Source: Methylobacter sp015476545
Lineage (GTDB): Bacteria; Pseudomonadota; Gammaproteobacteria; Methylococcales; Methylomonadaceae
Direction of reading: 5' to 3'
Assembly: GCF_052162025.1 (NCBI RefSeq)
Contig: NZ_CP197401.1
Span: 4,464,001-4,528,000 of the forward strand
Length of the DNA stretch: 64,000 nucleotides
Within the stretch, counting starts at the first letter, position 1. Each line of letters opens with the position of its first letter. Position numbers and translations under genes: made by a program. A model generated the notes under the pieces. It was not told the DNA's origin. It made no database searches and worked only from the letters and a program-made list of their open reading frames with translations. Positions 16,807 through 23,389 of the stretch are shown here, piece after piece.

Positions 16807-17220
16807 TTACCGATAATGCACGCCGGCACGTTCGGGTTGATAGGTAATTTCCTTGATGCGCACTCGCAACACGCCACCGCCCGGCTTGGGCCATTCGATT
16901 TCATCTCCTTGAGAAAGCCCAAGCAAGGCGCTGCCAACAGGCGCAAGAATGGAAATCCTCTCGCCCGAAGCGTCAATATCCTTGGGATAGACAAGCGTCA
17001 GACAGAACTCCTCGGACGAAGATTCGATTTCAAACCTCACAGTGGAATTCATCGTTACCACTGTGGGCGGGACATCCTCCGGATCTACTATTTCCGCACG
17101 CGCCAGCTCATGCTCCAGCTCGTCCTTTCCTGGAAAAGACTTGCCCGGTAATGAATCAATAAGGCTCTCGAGCCGTTCCGCGTCTAGCGACGAGATTATC
17201 AATTTCGGTTTCGCATACAT
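16807..17220 (-). CDS. rnk: Nucleoside diphosphate kinase regulator (Rnk, GreA/GreB C-terminal domain)
   Basis: A 137-residue protein of the Rnk/GreA-GreB family. An N-terminal helix pair (ISSLDAERLESLIDSL) is followed by the C-terminal GreA/B domain: VTMNSTVRFEI, LTLVYPKDIDASGERISILAPVGSALLG and GDEIEWPKPGGGVLRVRI. Rnk proteins bind RNA polymerase in the secondary channel region but lack the GreA coiled-coil tip. Length and motif order fit Rnk better than GreA. Confidence 0.85.
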   Translation of the reverse strand: MYAKPKLIISSLDAERLESLIDSLPGKSFPGKDELEHELARAEIVDPEDVPPTVVTMNSTVRFEIESSSEEFCLTLVYPKDIDASGERISILAPVGSALLGLSQGDEIEWPKPGGGVLRVRIKEITYQPERAGVHYR

Positions 17221-17419
17221 TTCAGGTCTCTTAGGTTTCTGTTAGTACGAATGCATAAGCCTAACATGATGTATAGGACATCAAATGTTCGTATAAAAAC
17301 TTAATTTACCGTCTGTCTTTCATGATTTTTTAATTGATCGCTTTTATTGTTGCCAGTTCAGACGAATAGCGCAGGGTGTAAGCTAATGCGACATTGCCTC
17401 TTTTGCCCGACAGCCAGGT

Positions 17420-17444
17420 AGGGTATGCATCGCATACCTTTTTT
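17420..17444. repeat. Dispersed palindromic repeat (GGTATGC stem)
   Basis: GGTATGC (17422-17428) and GCATACC (17432-17438) form a hairpin followed by six T. Nearly the same sequence occurs at 32714-32739, with an inverted GC-rich variant at 32772-32792. On the plus strand it could terminate transcription, but both neighbouring genes run on the minus strand. Confidence 0.65.
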
Positions 17445-17489
17445 GAGGTTTGATTCATGAAGATAATGCGTGATGAGTAACCGGCTTCA

Positions 17490-17716
17490 TTAGCCCTTCA
17501 ATCTCCTCATAACAGCAGAACTGGATGTGCAAGTCGCCAGCAACTTGCCGCCGGGACTTTTGACTTCGGCCCGCAGGTCAACCTGCATGGGCGTTATTTT
17601 TACCATAAAATCCGTGGCATGGATAAACTCGTAAGTCATTTCGACGGACTCGATAAACCTGGTATTGACATAAGTCGTGATGCTCGGAGGCAAAAGCAGA
17701 AGACTCAATAGACCTA
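17490..17716 (-). pseudogene. PaaI-type thioesterase, 3' part (interrupted by IS630)
   Basis: This is the C-terminal half of a hot-dog-fold acyl-CoA thioesterase. It reads LGLLSLLLLPPSITTYVNTRF, then RAEVKSPGGKLLATCTSSSAV, the usual PaaI ending. It has no start of its own; the reading frame continues exactly from the 5' part at 18938-19178 when the IS630 element and one TA are removed, giving 156 codons including the stop. The protein cannot be made intact, because the substrate pocket is split from its partner half. Confidence 0.85.
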
Positions 17717-17791
17717 GTGCACTGCCAACGCTAAGAATATGGGCTACCTAAAACTGTCTAATAGGCTTCTTTCCCAAACCGGAGACGAGAC

Positions 17792-18235
17792 ATGCCCAAG
17801 AAATACATTGTCCGCCTGAGCGATACGGAACGTCATCATCTTCAAAAGGTGATCAAAAAACTTCAAGGCAGCTCACAAAAAGTCCGGCGTGCGCAGATTC
17901 TGTTCAAGGCCGATGCGAATGGCCCGGGTTGGACAGACCAGCGGATTGCGGAGGCCTACGCATGCCGGATCAACACGGTCGAAAAGATCCGCCAGCGCTT
18001 TGTCGAAGAGGGCTTTGAACGGGCGTTGGAAGGCCGAAAACGCGAGTATCCGCCGACCCCGAGGTTATTGGACGGGGCACAGGAAGCGCGCATTATCGCC
18101 ACGCGCTTGGGATCGCCGCCGGCAGGCTATGCGCGCTGGAGCCTGCGGCTGTTGGCCGGGCGCGTCGTGGAACTGGGGATTGTAGACGCCATCAGCCATG
18201 AGACCGTCCGCAAGCTGATTAAAAAAACGGCATGA
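17792..18235 (+). CDS. IS630 transposase, first frame (DNA-binding part)
   Basis: A 147-residue protein with the N-terminal helix-turn-helix region of IS630 transposases: LSDTERHHLQKVIKKLQG, VRRAQILFKAD, WTDQRIAEAYACRINTVEKIR (HTH) and a winged-helix part ending SHETVRKLIKKTA. It ends just after an A7 run at 18221-18227. A -1 slip there gives AAC GGC ATG and continues directly into the second frame, so a full-length fusion is likely. Confidence 0.88.
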   Translation: MPKKYIVRLSDTERHHLQKVIKKLQGSSQKVRRAQILFKADANGPGWTDQRIAEAYACRINTVEKIRQRFVEEGFERALEGRKREYPPTPRLLDGAQEARIIATRLGSPPAGYARWSLRLLAGRVVELGIVDAISHETVRKLIKKTA

Positions 18236-18927
18236 CGCAGCGGGCGATTGCCTATTGGGTGATTCCGCCCGAGCAGGACGCCGAATTTGTGGCTGCAATG
18301 GAAGAGGTGCTGGACGTGTATGCGCGACCGTATGAGGCCGCGCATCCGGTCCTTTGCATGGACGAACAACCGATACAGTTGATCAAAGAGACCCGTACGC
18401 CACGACCGGGGACGCTGACGCAGCCGCCACGGGTCGATTACGAATACGAGCGTGCCGGCACCGCCAGCTTGTTCCTGTTTACCGAGCCGTTAGTCGGATG
18501 GCGCGAGGTGACGGCCCGCCCTCAGCGCACCAAAGCAGATTGGGCCAAAGAAGTGGCCCGCTTGCTGGAAGGGCGTTATGCCCAGTGTCCCGTGGTGACG
18601 CTGGTGAGCGACAATCTCAACACCCATACCAAAGGAGCCTTTTATGAGGTCTTCGAACCCGAACGTGCCCGCAACCTCGTACGGCGGATCAAGTTTTGCC
18701 AGACGCCCAAGCATGGCAGTTGGTTGAATATCGCTGAAAATGAGTTGAGTACCCTGACCCGACAGTGCCTGGCGCATCGAAGGTTCGGTGACATGGAAAC
18801 CTTACGGACTGAAATTAGCGCCTGGTCGAGCTCTGTTAATAGCAAACAACGCGGTGTCGATTGGCAGATGAAAGTGGACGATGCACGAACGAAACTGAAA
18901 TCCATTTACCCTAAAATTAAGCTGTGA
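18232..18927 (+). CDS. IS630 transposase, second frame (DDE catalytic part)
   Basis: A 231-residue DDE catalytic domain. The three acids are seen in LCMDEQPIQL (first Asp), VTLVSDNLNTHT (second Asp) and WLNIAENELSTL (Glu), the usual IS630 set. The frame overlaps the first by 4 bp and lies in the -1 register relative to it. It is most likely translated as a fusion through the A7 run; independent start at the ATG would leave it without the DNA-binding domain. Confidence 0.9.
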   Translation: MTQRAIAYWVIPPEQDAEFVAAMEEVLDVYARPYEAAHPVLCMDEQPIQLIKETRTPRPGTLTQPPRVDYEYERAGTASLFLFTEPLVGWREVTARPQRTKADWAKEVARLLEGRYAQCPVVTLVSDNLNTHTKGAFYEVFEPERARNLVRRIKFCQTPKHGSWLNIAENELSTLTRQCLAHRRFGDMETLRTEISAWSSSVNSKQRGVDWQMKVDDARTKLKSIYPKIKL

Positions 18928-18935
18928 CAATGCAC

Positions 18936-19178
18936 TAGTGTATTGTCCATGGCCGCCACGATCATGCCGCCCTGCATGCAGCCGAACGGATTGCTGTAAC
19001 GCTCCTTGACCGGGAATCTGACAGTCAGCAATTGGCCTTCAACATACTCCAGAAACTCGCCTTGCATTGCCTTGAAGATTTTGGGCGGCAGTTCCAGCCC
19101 GTATTCGGTCCTGCCGGCTCCCTGATTTTCACTGACAGATAATCCTGTATCGAGCTGCCCGCGCTTTGGGTTAAACAA
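18936..19178 (-). pseudogene. PaaI-type thioesterase, 5' part (interrupted by IS630)
   Basis: N-terminal half of the thioesterase. It probably starts at TTG 19178 (MFNPKRGQLDTGLSVSENQG), preceded by AGGA nine bases upstream; an in-frame stop lies further upstream. It includes YGLELPPKIFKAMQGEFLEY and NPFGCMQGGMIVAAMDNT, the hot-dog helix with the conserved G-G-x-x-A-x-x-D motif. The frame breaks at DNTL where the IS630 inserted. It lies 21 bp downstream of the methyltransferase gene, so the two were probably co-transcribed. Confidence 0.85.
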
Positions 19179-19199
19179 AAGATCAATTCCTACAAATGG

Positions 19200-20015
19200 T
19201 TATCGCCTAAGTGCCCGTTCAAAGACAAAAATCGAATAGCCATGCACCAGTGTTCTCATAAAAACGTTAAACAGCAGCATGGGCGCTTTTACCGCTCCGT
19301 ATTCCACGGCTTTGCCGGCGATGGAATGCTTTTGAACGATCTGATAGCCGCAGCGGCAGAATAATTCGGCAGGATTTGATAAGGTAAACCTGAAATCGGC
19401 GCCCAACTTGCCCAATTTCTGCTGCAGGGTGTAGCTGTATTTGTTGAAAAACTTTTCCGTCATGAGGTCGCAGACCAGTTTATGCGCCGGAAACAACCGG
19501 CGCAAGGTTTGCAGGGTCTGCCTGATGGCATCCTCTTGCAGATAAATAAAAACGCCTTCTATGACAACCATGACGGGCTCATCGGTGGAAAATGCCTGCA
19601 GTTTCTCTTTCAGCGACTCGGTTTCAAAATCGATCGCGATGCGCTGCAGCCGGTTTTTGCATGTATCAACCGGCAGCCGCTCGTTTTTATAGGCGATGAT
19701 TTGCGGCTCATCCAGTTCGATCCATACGCCGCCGTCAAGCCGGTAGGCGCGGCTGTCAAAGCCGGCGCCGATCAGGATGATCTTTAAATCGGGATTCTCG
19801 GCCAGCGCCTGCCGTATGCAGTCGTCGATAATCCTATGCCTTGCCACGTTGCCGGCATTGGGATTGGTTTCCTCTTTGAAAGCGGAAAAAATGTTCAAGC
19901 CGCGCTCATCCATAAAAACCCTGGCGTAGGTGTCTCGGCAGACCGGGTTTGCAGTTTCGGCATCCTGCATGCGGACCCCACAGCAATAAAAAGCGGTATT
20001 GGATATCGGTTTCAT
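19200..20015 (-). CDS. Leucine carboxyl methyltransferase-like SAM methyltransferase
   Basis: A 271-residue SAM-dependent methyltransferase of the LCM/PPM (TIGR00027-like) group: TAFYCCGVRMQDAE at the start, GNVARHRIIDDCIRQ, LKIILIGAGFDSRAYRLD (SAM-binding glycine motif, about 73-90), WIELDEPQIIAYK, VMVVIEGVFIYLQEDAIR and a C-terminal FVFERALRR. Bacterial members often methylate small molecules or polyketide intermediates; substrate unknown. I chose the ATG at 20015 because AAGGA lies 5 bp upstream, rather than the longer frame to 20081. Confidence 0.85.
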   Translation of the reverse strand: MKPISNTAFYCCGVRMQDAETANPVCRDTYARVFMDERGLNIFSAFKEETNPNAGNVARHRIIDDCIRQALAENPDLKIILIGAGFDSRAYRLDGGVWIELDEPQIIAYKNERLPVDTCKNRLQRIAIDFETESLKEKLQAFSTDEPVMVVIEGVFIYLQEDAIRQTLQTLRRLFPAHKLVCDLMTEKFFNKYSYTLQQKLGKLGADFRFTLSNPAELFCRCGYQIVQKHSIAGKAVEYGAVKAPMLLFNVFMRTLVHGYSIFVFERALRR

Positions 20016-20330
20016 AGTGTCCTTTTTTGGATAGCGGTAAAGGTTTTGGTCGCGTTTTTTGTTGTAGATATTCACAGTCAACGGCGCATCCGTCGGCAGT
20101 AATCACGATTAAGGCCGCTAGAGCGTCCGTGCAGGGCGTGAGAGAAGTTCGGGCTCAGAAAGGCAACCGGCGCGATCAGCAGCGGTGCGAATGAAGATTG
20201 CAGAAGTACGGGCATGAAAGCTCCTTGTATGCCTGATGTGGAAGCAGCCATTGCCGCTTATTATCCATGTTAGAAATCATTTTAAGCATTTTTCAAGCAC
20301 GGATCAATCCGGCGCATCAGCTTCCGTCTC

Positions 20331-20640
20331 ATGCATTTGATGATGTTTTGTTTGAAGAATGTGTGGAATCACACAGTTTTAGTGCGACAAATGCCCTATT
20401 TTAAACGCTTCAATCAGAGGCAAAGCCGCTACGGCACTGGTTTTCCGAAGGCAAAACCTTTAATACGGTGCAGATTGCATGCCAACTATAGAGGCATATT
20501 GTCGCGCGTCATCATGTCGCATTTTCAAAGAGTTCCGGGATGAATACACTCTCCCTGACTCTTGTATGCGCTCTTTACGAGAACCGAAGTTTTTTTATCC
20601 TTCCCTTCAAATGCGGGCTCCCTTTGCCCGCATTCTTTTT
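20331..20640 (+). ncRNA. Candidate structured leader or small RNA ending in an intrinsic terminator
   Basis: There is no gene between 20016 and 20678. Within it are several short hairpins: GCCG-CTA-CGGC, then GGTTTT/AAAACC around a CCGAAGGC loop (about 20435-20460), then ATGCC/GGCAT (about 20478-20497). A strong terminator follows at 20610-20640, just 39 bp before the ATG of the next gene. A folded region plus terminator before a gene is the arrangement of a riboswitch, attenuator or small RNA. I cannot match it to a known class. Confidence 0.35.
20610..20640 (+). terminator. Intrinsic terminator upstream of the 20679 gene
   Basis: AATGCGGGC (20610-20618) pairs perfectly with GCCCGCATT (20626-20634), with a 7-base loop and a following CTTTTT. 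No protein gene ends just upstream on this strand, so it ends a leader or small RNA. Confidence 0.85.
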
Positions 20641-20678
20641 CGGCACATTAAATCCAAGGTTGAATTATTAGGAGTGTT

Positions 20679-21275
20679 ATGATTTTTTTCGATAATCAAA
20701 ACTTTCAATTCCCTCAAGATCTCGATCTGGAAAACAAGTTGTTTTTGCCGACATCGAAGCTCTATGCACAGTTGAATGCCCAGTTGCAGGTGCTGTATCA
20801 GGATATCCGCACAGCGCTGATCGATAGCCATACGCTGCTGGCGTCATCGGCCAAACAGTTGTATGAACAACCGGGACCAACCCTGGCAGCCTGGTATGAT
20901 CAGGCCGCTGGCCGCGCTGCCGAACTTCACGCACAAATCAACGAAGAGCTGTTGCCGAAAGCACAGGCCTCTTACCAACAGCTTGTTGTCGATGTAGCCG
21001 ATGCGGGGCGTGAAACACGGCTTTATCTACAGAATTTCATGGAAAATCCTGAAGCCGCTGCAGCGGCGGCGATCCAGCCCGTCACGGCTTACCTTGCTGC
21101 GGCGACCGAAGCGGCTGAAGCGGCATTGGTAAGCGGTTATTACACCTTAGGCAGCCTGCTCGGCCAACTCATGAAGCAGCCTGCTGAAACACTGGAAGCC
21201 TCTATTCATTACCTGGTGTCGGAACTGCTCGAGCTCTATTTTCGGGCCGTCTCTTCGTTATTGATGCAAATTTAG
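20679..21275 (+). CDS. Hypothetical all-helical protein
   Basis: A 198-residue protein I do not recognise. It is rich in Ala, Gln, Leu and Glu and predicted almost wholly helical: LYAQLNAQLQVLYQDIRTAL, AWYDQAAGRAAELHAQINEEL, AAIQPVTAYLAAATEAAEAA and a C-terminal VSELLELYFRAVSSLLMQI. No signal peptide or clear membrane helix. The Ala-rich amphipathic helices resemble phasin-like or apolipoprotein-like surface-binding proteins in character only. The start follows TTAGGAG. A terminator-ended leader precedes it and a palindrome follows. Confidence 0.6.
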   Translation: MIFFDNQNFQFPQDLDLENKLFLPTSKLYAQLNAQLQVLYQDIRTALIDSHTLLASSAKQLYEQPGPTLAAWYDQAAGRAAELHAQINEELLPKAQASYQQLVVDVADAGRETRLYLQNFMENPEAAAAAAIQPVTAYLAAATEAAEAALVSGYYTLGSLLGQLMKQPAETLEASIHYLVSELLELYFRAVSSLLMQI

Positions 21276-21288
21276 CCGCAGCAGTGAC

Positions 21289-21318
21289 ATCATTCCCACG
21301 CTCCGGCGTGGGAATGAT
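21289..21318. terminator. Bidirectional palindrome between convergent genes (REP-like)
   Basis: ATCATTCCCACGC (21289-21301) and its exact complement GCGTGGGAATGAT (21306-21318) enclose a TCCG loop. It sits between the convergent genes 20679 (+) and 21331 (-). The CCCACGCTCCGGCGTGGG motif is a common REP-type repeat; it can act as a terminator on both strands. Confidence 0.65.
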
Positions 21319-21330
21319 AAATACCAAGCA

Positions 21331-22180
21331 CTAATCTATAAAGGTCAAATCAGGCTTTATCCGATATAGAACGCGAATGCCACCTTTATCCGTAGGATCT
21401 TCATCAAGATCAAAATATTCTGAAGCTAATAGAATTTCACTTAGCTTCTTATAACCATACCTCTTTTTTATACTGGCAAAATCATCCGCTAGCTGGTTTT
21501 CGGGAATTTGTTTAACGATAAAGTGGTATGCTTTATGAAGTTCAGCCCAGCCATCAGACCTTGCTTTTTGCTCGGCAAATTCAAAAAGACCGGCAACAAT
21601 CAGGCTATTTCTAAGAGGCACAAGCTCAAAATATTTTGTACTTTCATCAGAAGCCAAAAAATCTGCATGCTCTTTTACAGCTTCCTGGAAAGTCTTGATC
21701 AGCACTTTCAAATTCTCAAGCTCGGGCAATATTTTCTCTCGTTGCTCGTCAAGATACTGTTCAATGTCTTTACCGCTTTCAAGGGAATTCATATTCCATT
21801 TCGGCAATAAATGGTGAATTAACTCATTTCGTTCAGCAACTATCGCATTCAATGCATTTTTTCGTTCTTCAGTAAAGATGATCATCACCTTCAACCCTAA
21901 AACGAAAAGAAAGCCGTATTTCTTTTAATTCTTCGGGCTCATTTGCATTTTTTTCAGATGCCGAAAAAGTGTTTTCAAGAAATTGGTCGGCTACTTGCCT
22001 CATCGTCTTTTTATTAATAGCTGCGGCACGATCTTTCAGAATTGTTTCTAATTCACTGATATAGCCTGAATGACTTCCATAGATTGATAAAAATTTCAGC
22101 CAGTGCTCCATTTGTTGAAACAACATAACATTCCTGCCGATTTTCCGTAGAACTTCGTTTTGCAGTTTTTCCAATTCCAT
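21331..22180 (-). pseudogene. LOTUS/OST-HTH-like domain protein split by a frameshift
   Basis: Two minus-strand frames, 21869-22180 (103 aa, MELEKLQNEVLRKIG) and 21331-21894 (187 aa), appear to be parts of one gene. The first ends RFRVEGDDHLY-stop. The second frame, one base on, continues TEERKNALNAIVAERNELIHHLLP, so skipping one T at the stop would join them into a protein of about 270 residues. The C-terminal part (WAELHKAYHFIVKQIP, KKRYGYKKLSEILL, VLYRIKP) resembles an OST-HTH/LOTUS RNA-binding-like domain. It may be a true pseudogene, a sequencing error or a +1 recoding site. Confidence 0.6.
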
Positions 22181-22269
22181 GTGTATTTTCGCAATAATTA
22201 AAATTAACGATTATAAAACCGTGTAGAGTAGGCAAATAGTTTTATAATTTTCTTAATTTTTACAGACTA

Positions 22270-22389
22270 AACTACCAAGCCTGAGCTGGAAATATTGCCC
22301 GCCTGGCAGAACAAGCAGAAAACAAAGAACAGTAAATGACTAACCATAAATTTCAGGATTTGCTCGAGCCGCTGGATAGACCGGCATGA
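22270..22389 (+). other. Scraps of truncated genes upstream of the lipid operon
   Basis: One frame ends PELEILPAWQNKQKTKNSK with its stop inside ATGA at 22336-22339. From that ATG a 17-codon frame (MTNHKFQDLLEPLDRPA) ends with another ATGA at 22386-22389, which is the start of the thioesterase gene. Two ATGA couplings in a row are what is left when a tightly packed operon loses its upstream genes. I infer that a deletion boundary lies near 22.27 kb. Confidence 0.4.
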
Positions 22390-22808
22390 CTGATCCAATC
22401 CACCAAACCGCTATCGACCTGAAAATCCCCTTCCACGACGTCGACATGATGGAAATCGTCTGGCACGGCCATTACGTCAGGTATTTCGAGATCGCGCGCT
22501 GCGCCCTGCTGGACAAGATCGGCTACAATTACCGGCAGATGCGCGATTCGGGCTATTCGTGGCCCGTGATCGATCTGCGCATGCGTTATATCAAGCCGGC
22601 CGCTTTCGAACAGGTCATCACCGTAAAAGCGGAGATTGTCGAATGGGAAAACCGGCTGAAAATCAATTATCTGATCGTCGACAAGGAAACCGGCGACAGG
22701 CTGACCAAAGGCTACAGTATTCAAGTGGCCGTCAATCTGGCCAAGGATGAAATGTGTTTTGAATCGCCGGGCATTCTGCTTGAGAAGCTGGGCGTGGAGG
22801 TTTCGTGA
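22386..22808 (+). CDS. Acyl-CoA/ACP thioesterase (hot-dog, aryl-polyene type)
   Basis: A 140-residue 4-hydroxybenzoyl-CoA thioesterase-like enzyme. The family motif is IPFHDVDMMEIVWHGHYVRYFE (about 14-35; Asp and His of the active site), followed by RCALLDKIGYNY and a beta-sheet with YIKPAAFEQVITVKAEI. In aryl polyene clusters a thioesterase of this type comes just before the LolA-like and MMPL genes, exactly as here. It is thought to release or edit the acyl chain. It overlaps the next gene by 4 bp (GTGA). Confidence 0.85.
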   Translation: MTDPIHQTAIDLKIPFHDVDMMEIVWHGHYVRYFEIARCALLDKIGYNYRQMRDSGYSWPVIDLRMRYIKPAAFEQVITVKAEIVEWENRLKINYLIVDKETGDRLTKGYSIQVAVNLAKDEMCFESPGILLEKLGVEVS

Positions 22809-23389
22809 TTTATTTAAAAGCCCTGGTGCTGTTTCTGTTAACGGTCAATGTCTGCATGGCCGATGAACTGCTCGACCAAATTAATGCCCGTCTGACTAAA
22901 GCCACGATTACGCGCGGCGCCTTTGAGCAGACCAAGCAGCTGAAAGTATTGCGCAAGCCGCTGATTTCGAACGGCACGTTCATTTACCATAAAAGCCGCG
23001 GCATCGCCTGGAAAACGCTGTCGCCCGTGCCGTCGCTGCTCTTGATCAGCGACACGCGCCTGTGGACGGAGCACGGTGAGCAACCCGTTCCGGCGGCGTT
23101 CGGCAAGGTGTTCCAGGCCATGCTGGGCGCGGACCTGTCGCAACTGGCTACGGCGTTCGATATCAACGGAACGGTCAGAAAGATAGCCTGGCAGGTCAGC
23201 CTTGTGCCCAAGGACGAGATGATGAAGAAAGTCATCAGCCGGATGCAATTGTCCGGCGACCATGAACTGCGCGAGCTGGAAATCTTCGAGAGCAACGGCA
23301 ACAGCAGCATATTGCACTTTCAAAACATCATTCATCCCGAACGCTTAACCGCCGGAGAAGAAGCCGATTTTGCGCATTTATCGCCCTAG
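22805..23389 (+). CDS. LolA-like outer membrane lipoprotein carrier protein
   Basis: A 194-residue periplasmic protein starting at GTG. The signal peptide is ALVLFLLTVNVCMA, cut before DELLDQ. Family features: LTKATITRGAFEQTKQLKVL (the QxK pattern of LolA-like proteins), GTFIYHKSRGIAWKTLSPV, and SRMQLSGDHELRELEIFES. In aryl polyene loci these carry the lipid across the periplasm. Overlaps the MMPL gene by 20 bp. Confidence 0.85.
   Translation: MIYLKALVLFLLTVNVCMADELLDQINARLTKATITRGAFEQTKQLKVLRKPLISNGTFIYHKSRGIAWKTLSPVPSLLLISDTRLWTEHGEQPVPAAFGKVFQAMLGADLSQLATAFDINGTVRKIAWQVSLVPKDEMMKKVISRMQLSGDHELRELEIFESNGNSSILHFQNIIHPERLTAGEEADFAHLSP

Larger units (their letters stand above)
17717..18935 (+). 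mobile_element. IS630-family insertion sequence, complete
   Basis: A 1,219-bp element. Its left end GTGCACTGCCAACGCTAA and the complement of its right end GTGCATTGTCACAGCTTAA form imperfect terminal inverted repeats. It is flanked by TA at 17715-17716 and 18936-18937, the target duplication typical of IS630/Tc1-mariner elements. It carries a two-frame transposase and has inserted into a PaaI-type thioesterase gene; removing it plus one TA restores that reading frame. Confidence 0.92.

Noticed and set aside
16616..16894. Minus-strand 92-codon frame overlapping rnk
   Set aside because: Most of it is antisense/out-of-frame with rnk; only the thioesterase-like 17 codons are meaningful.
20331..20640. 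c-di-GMP-I or glycine riboswitch
   Set aside because: Short pieces such as GGCAAAGCC and CCGAAGG resemble parts of these classes, but the remaining conserved elements are missing or out of order.
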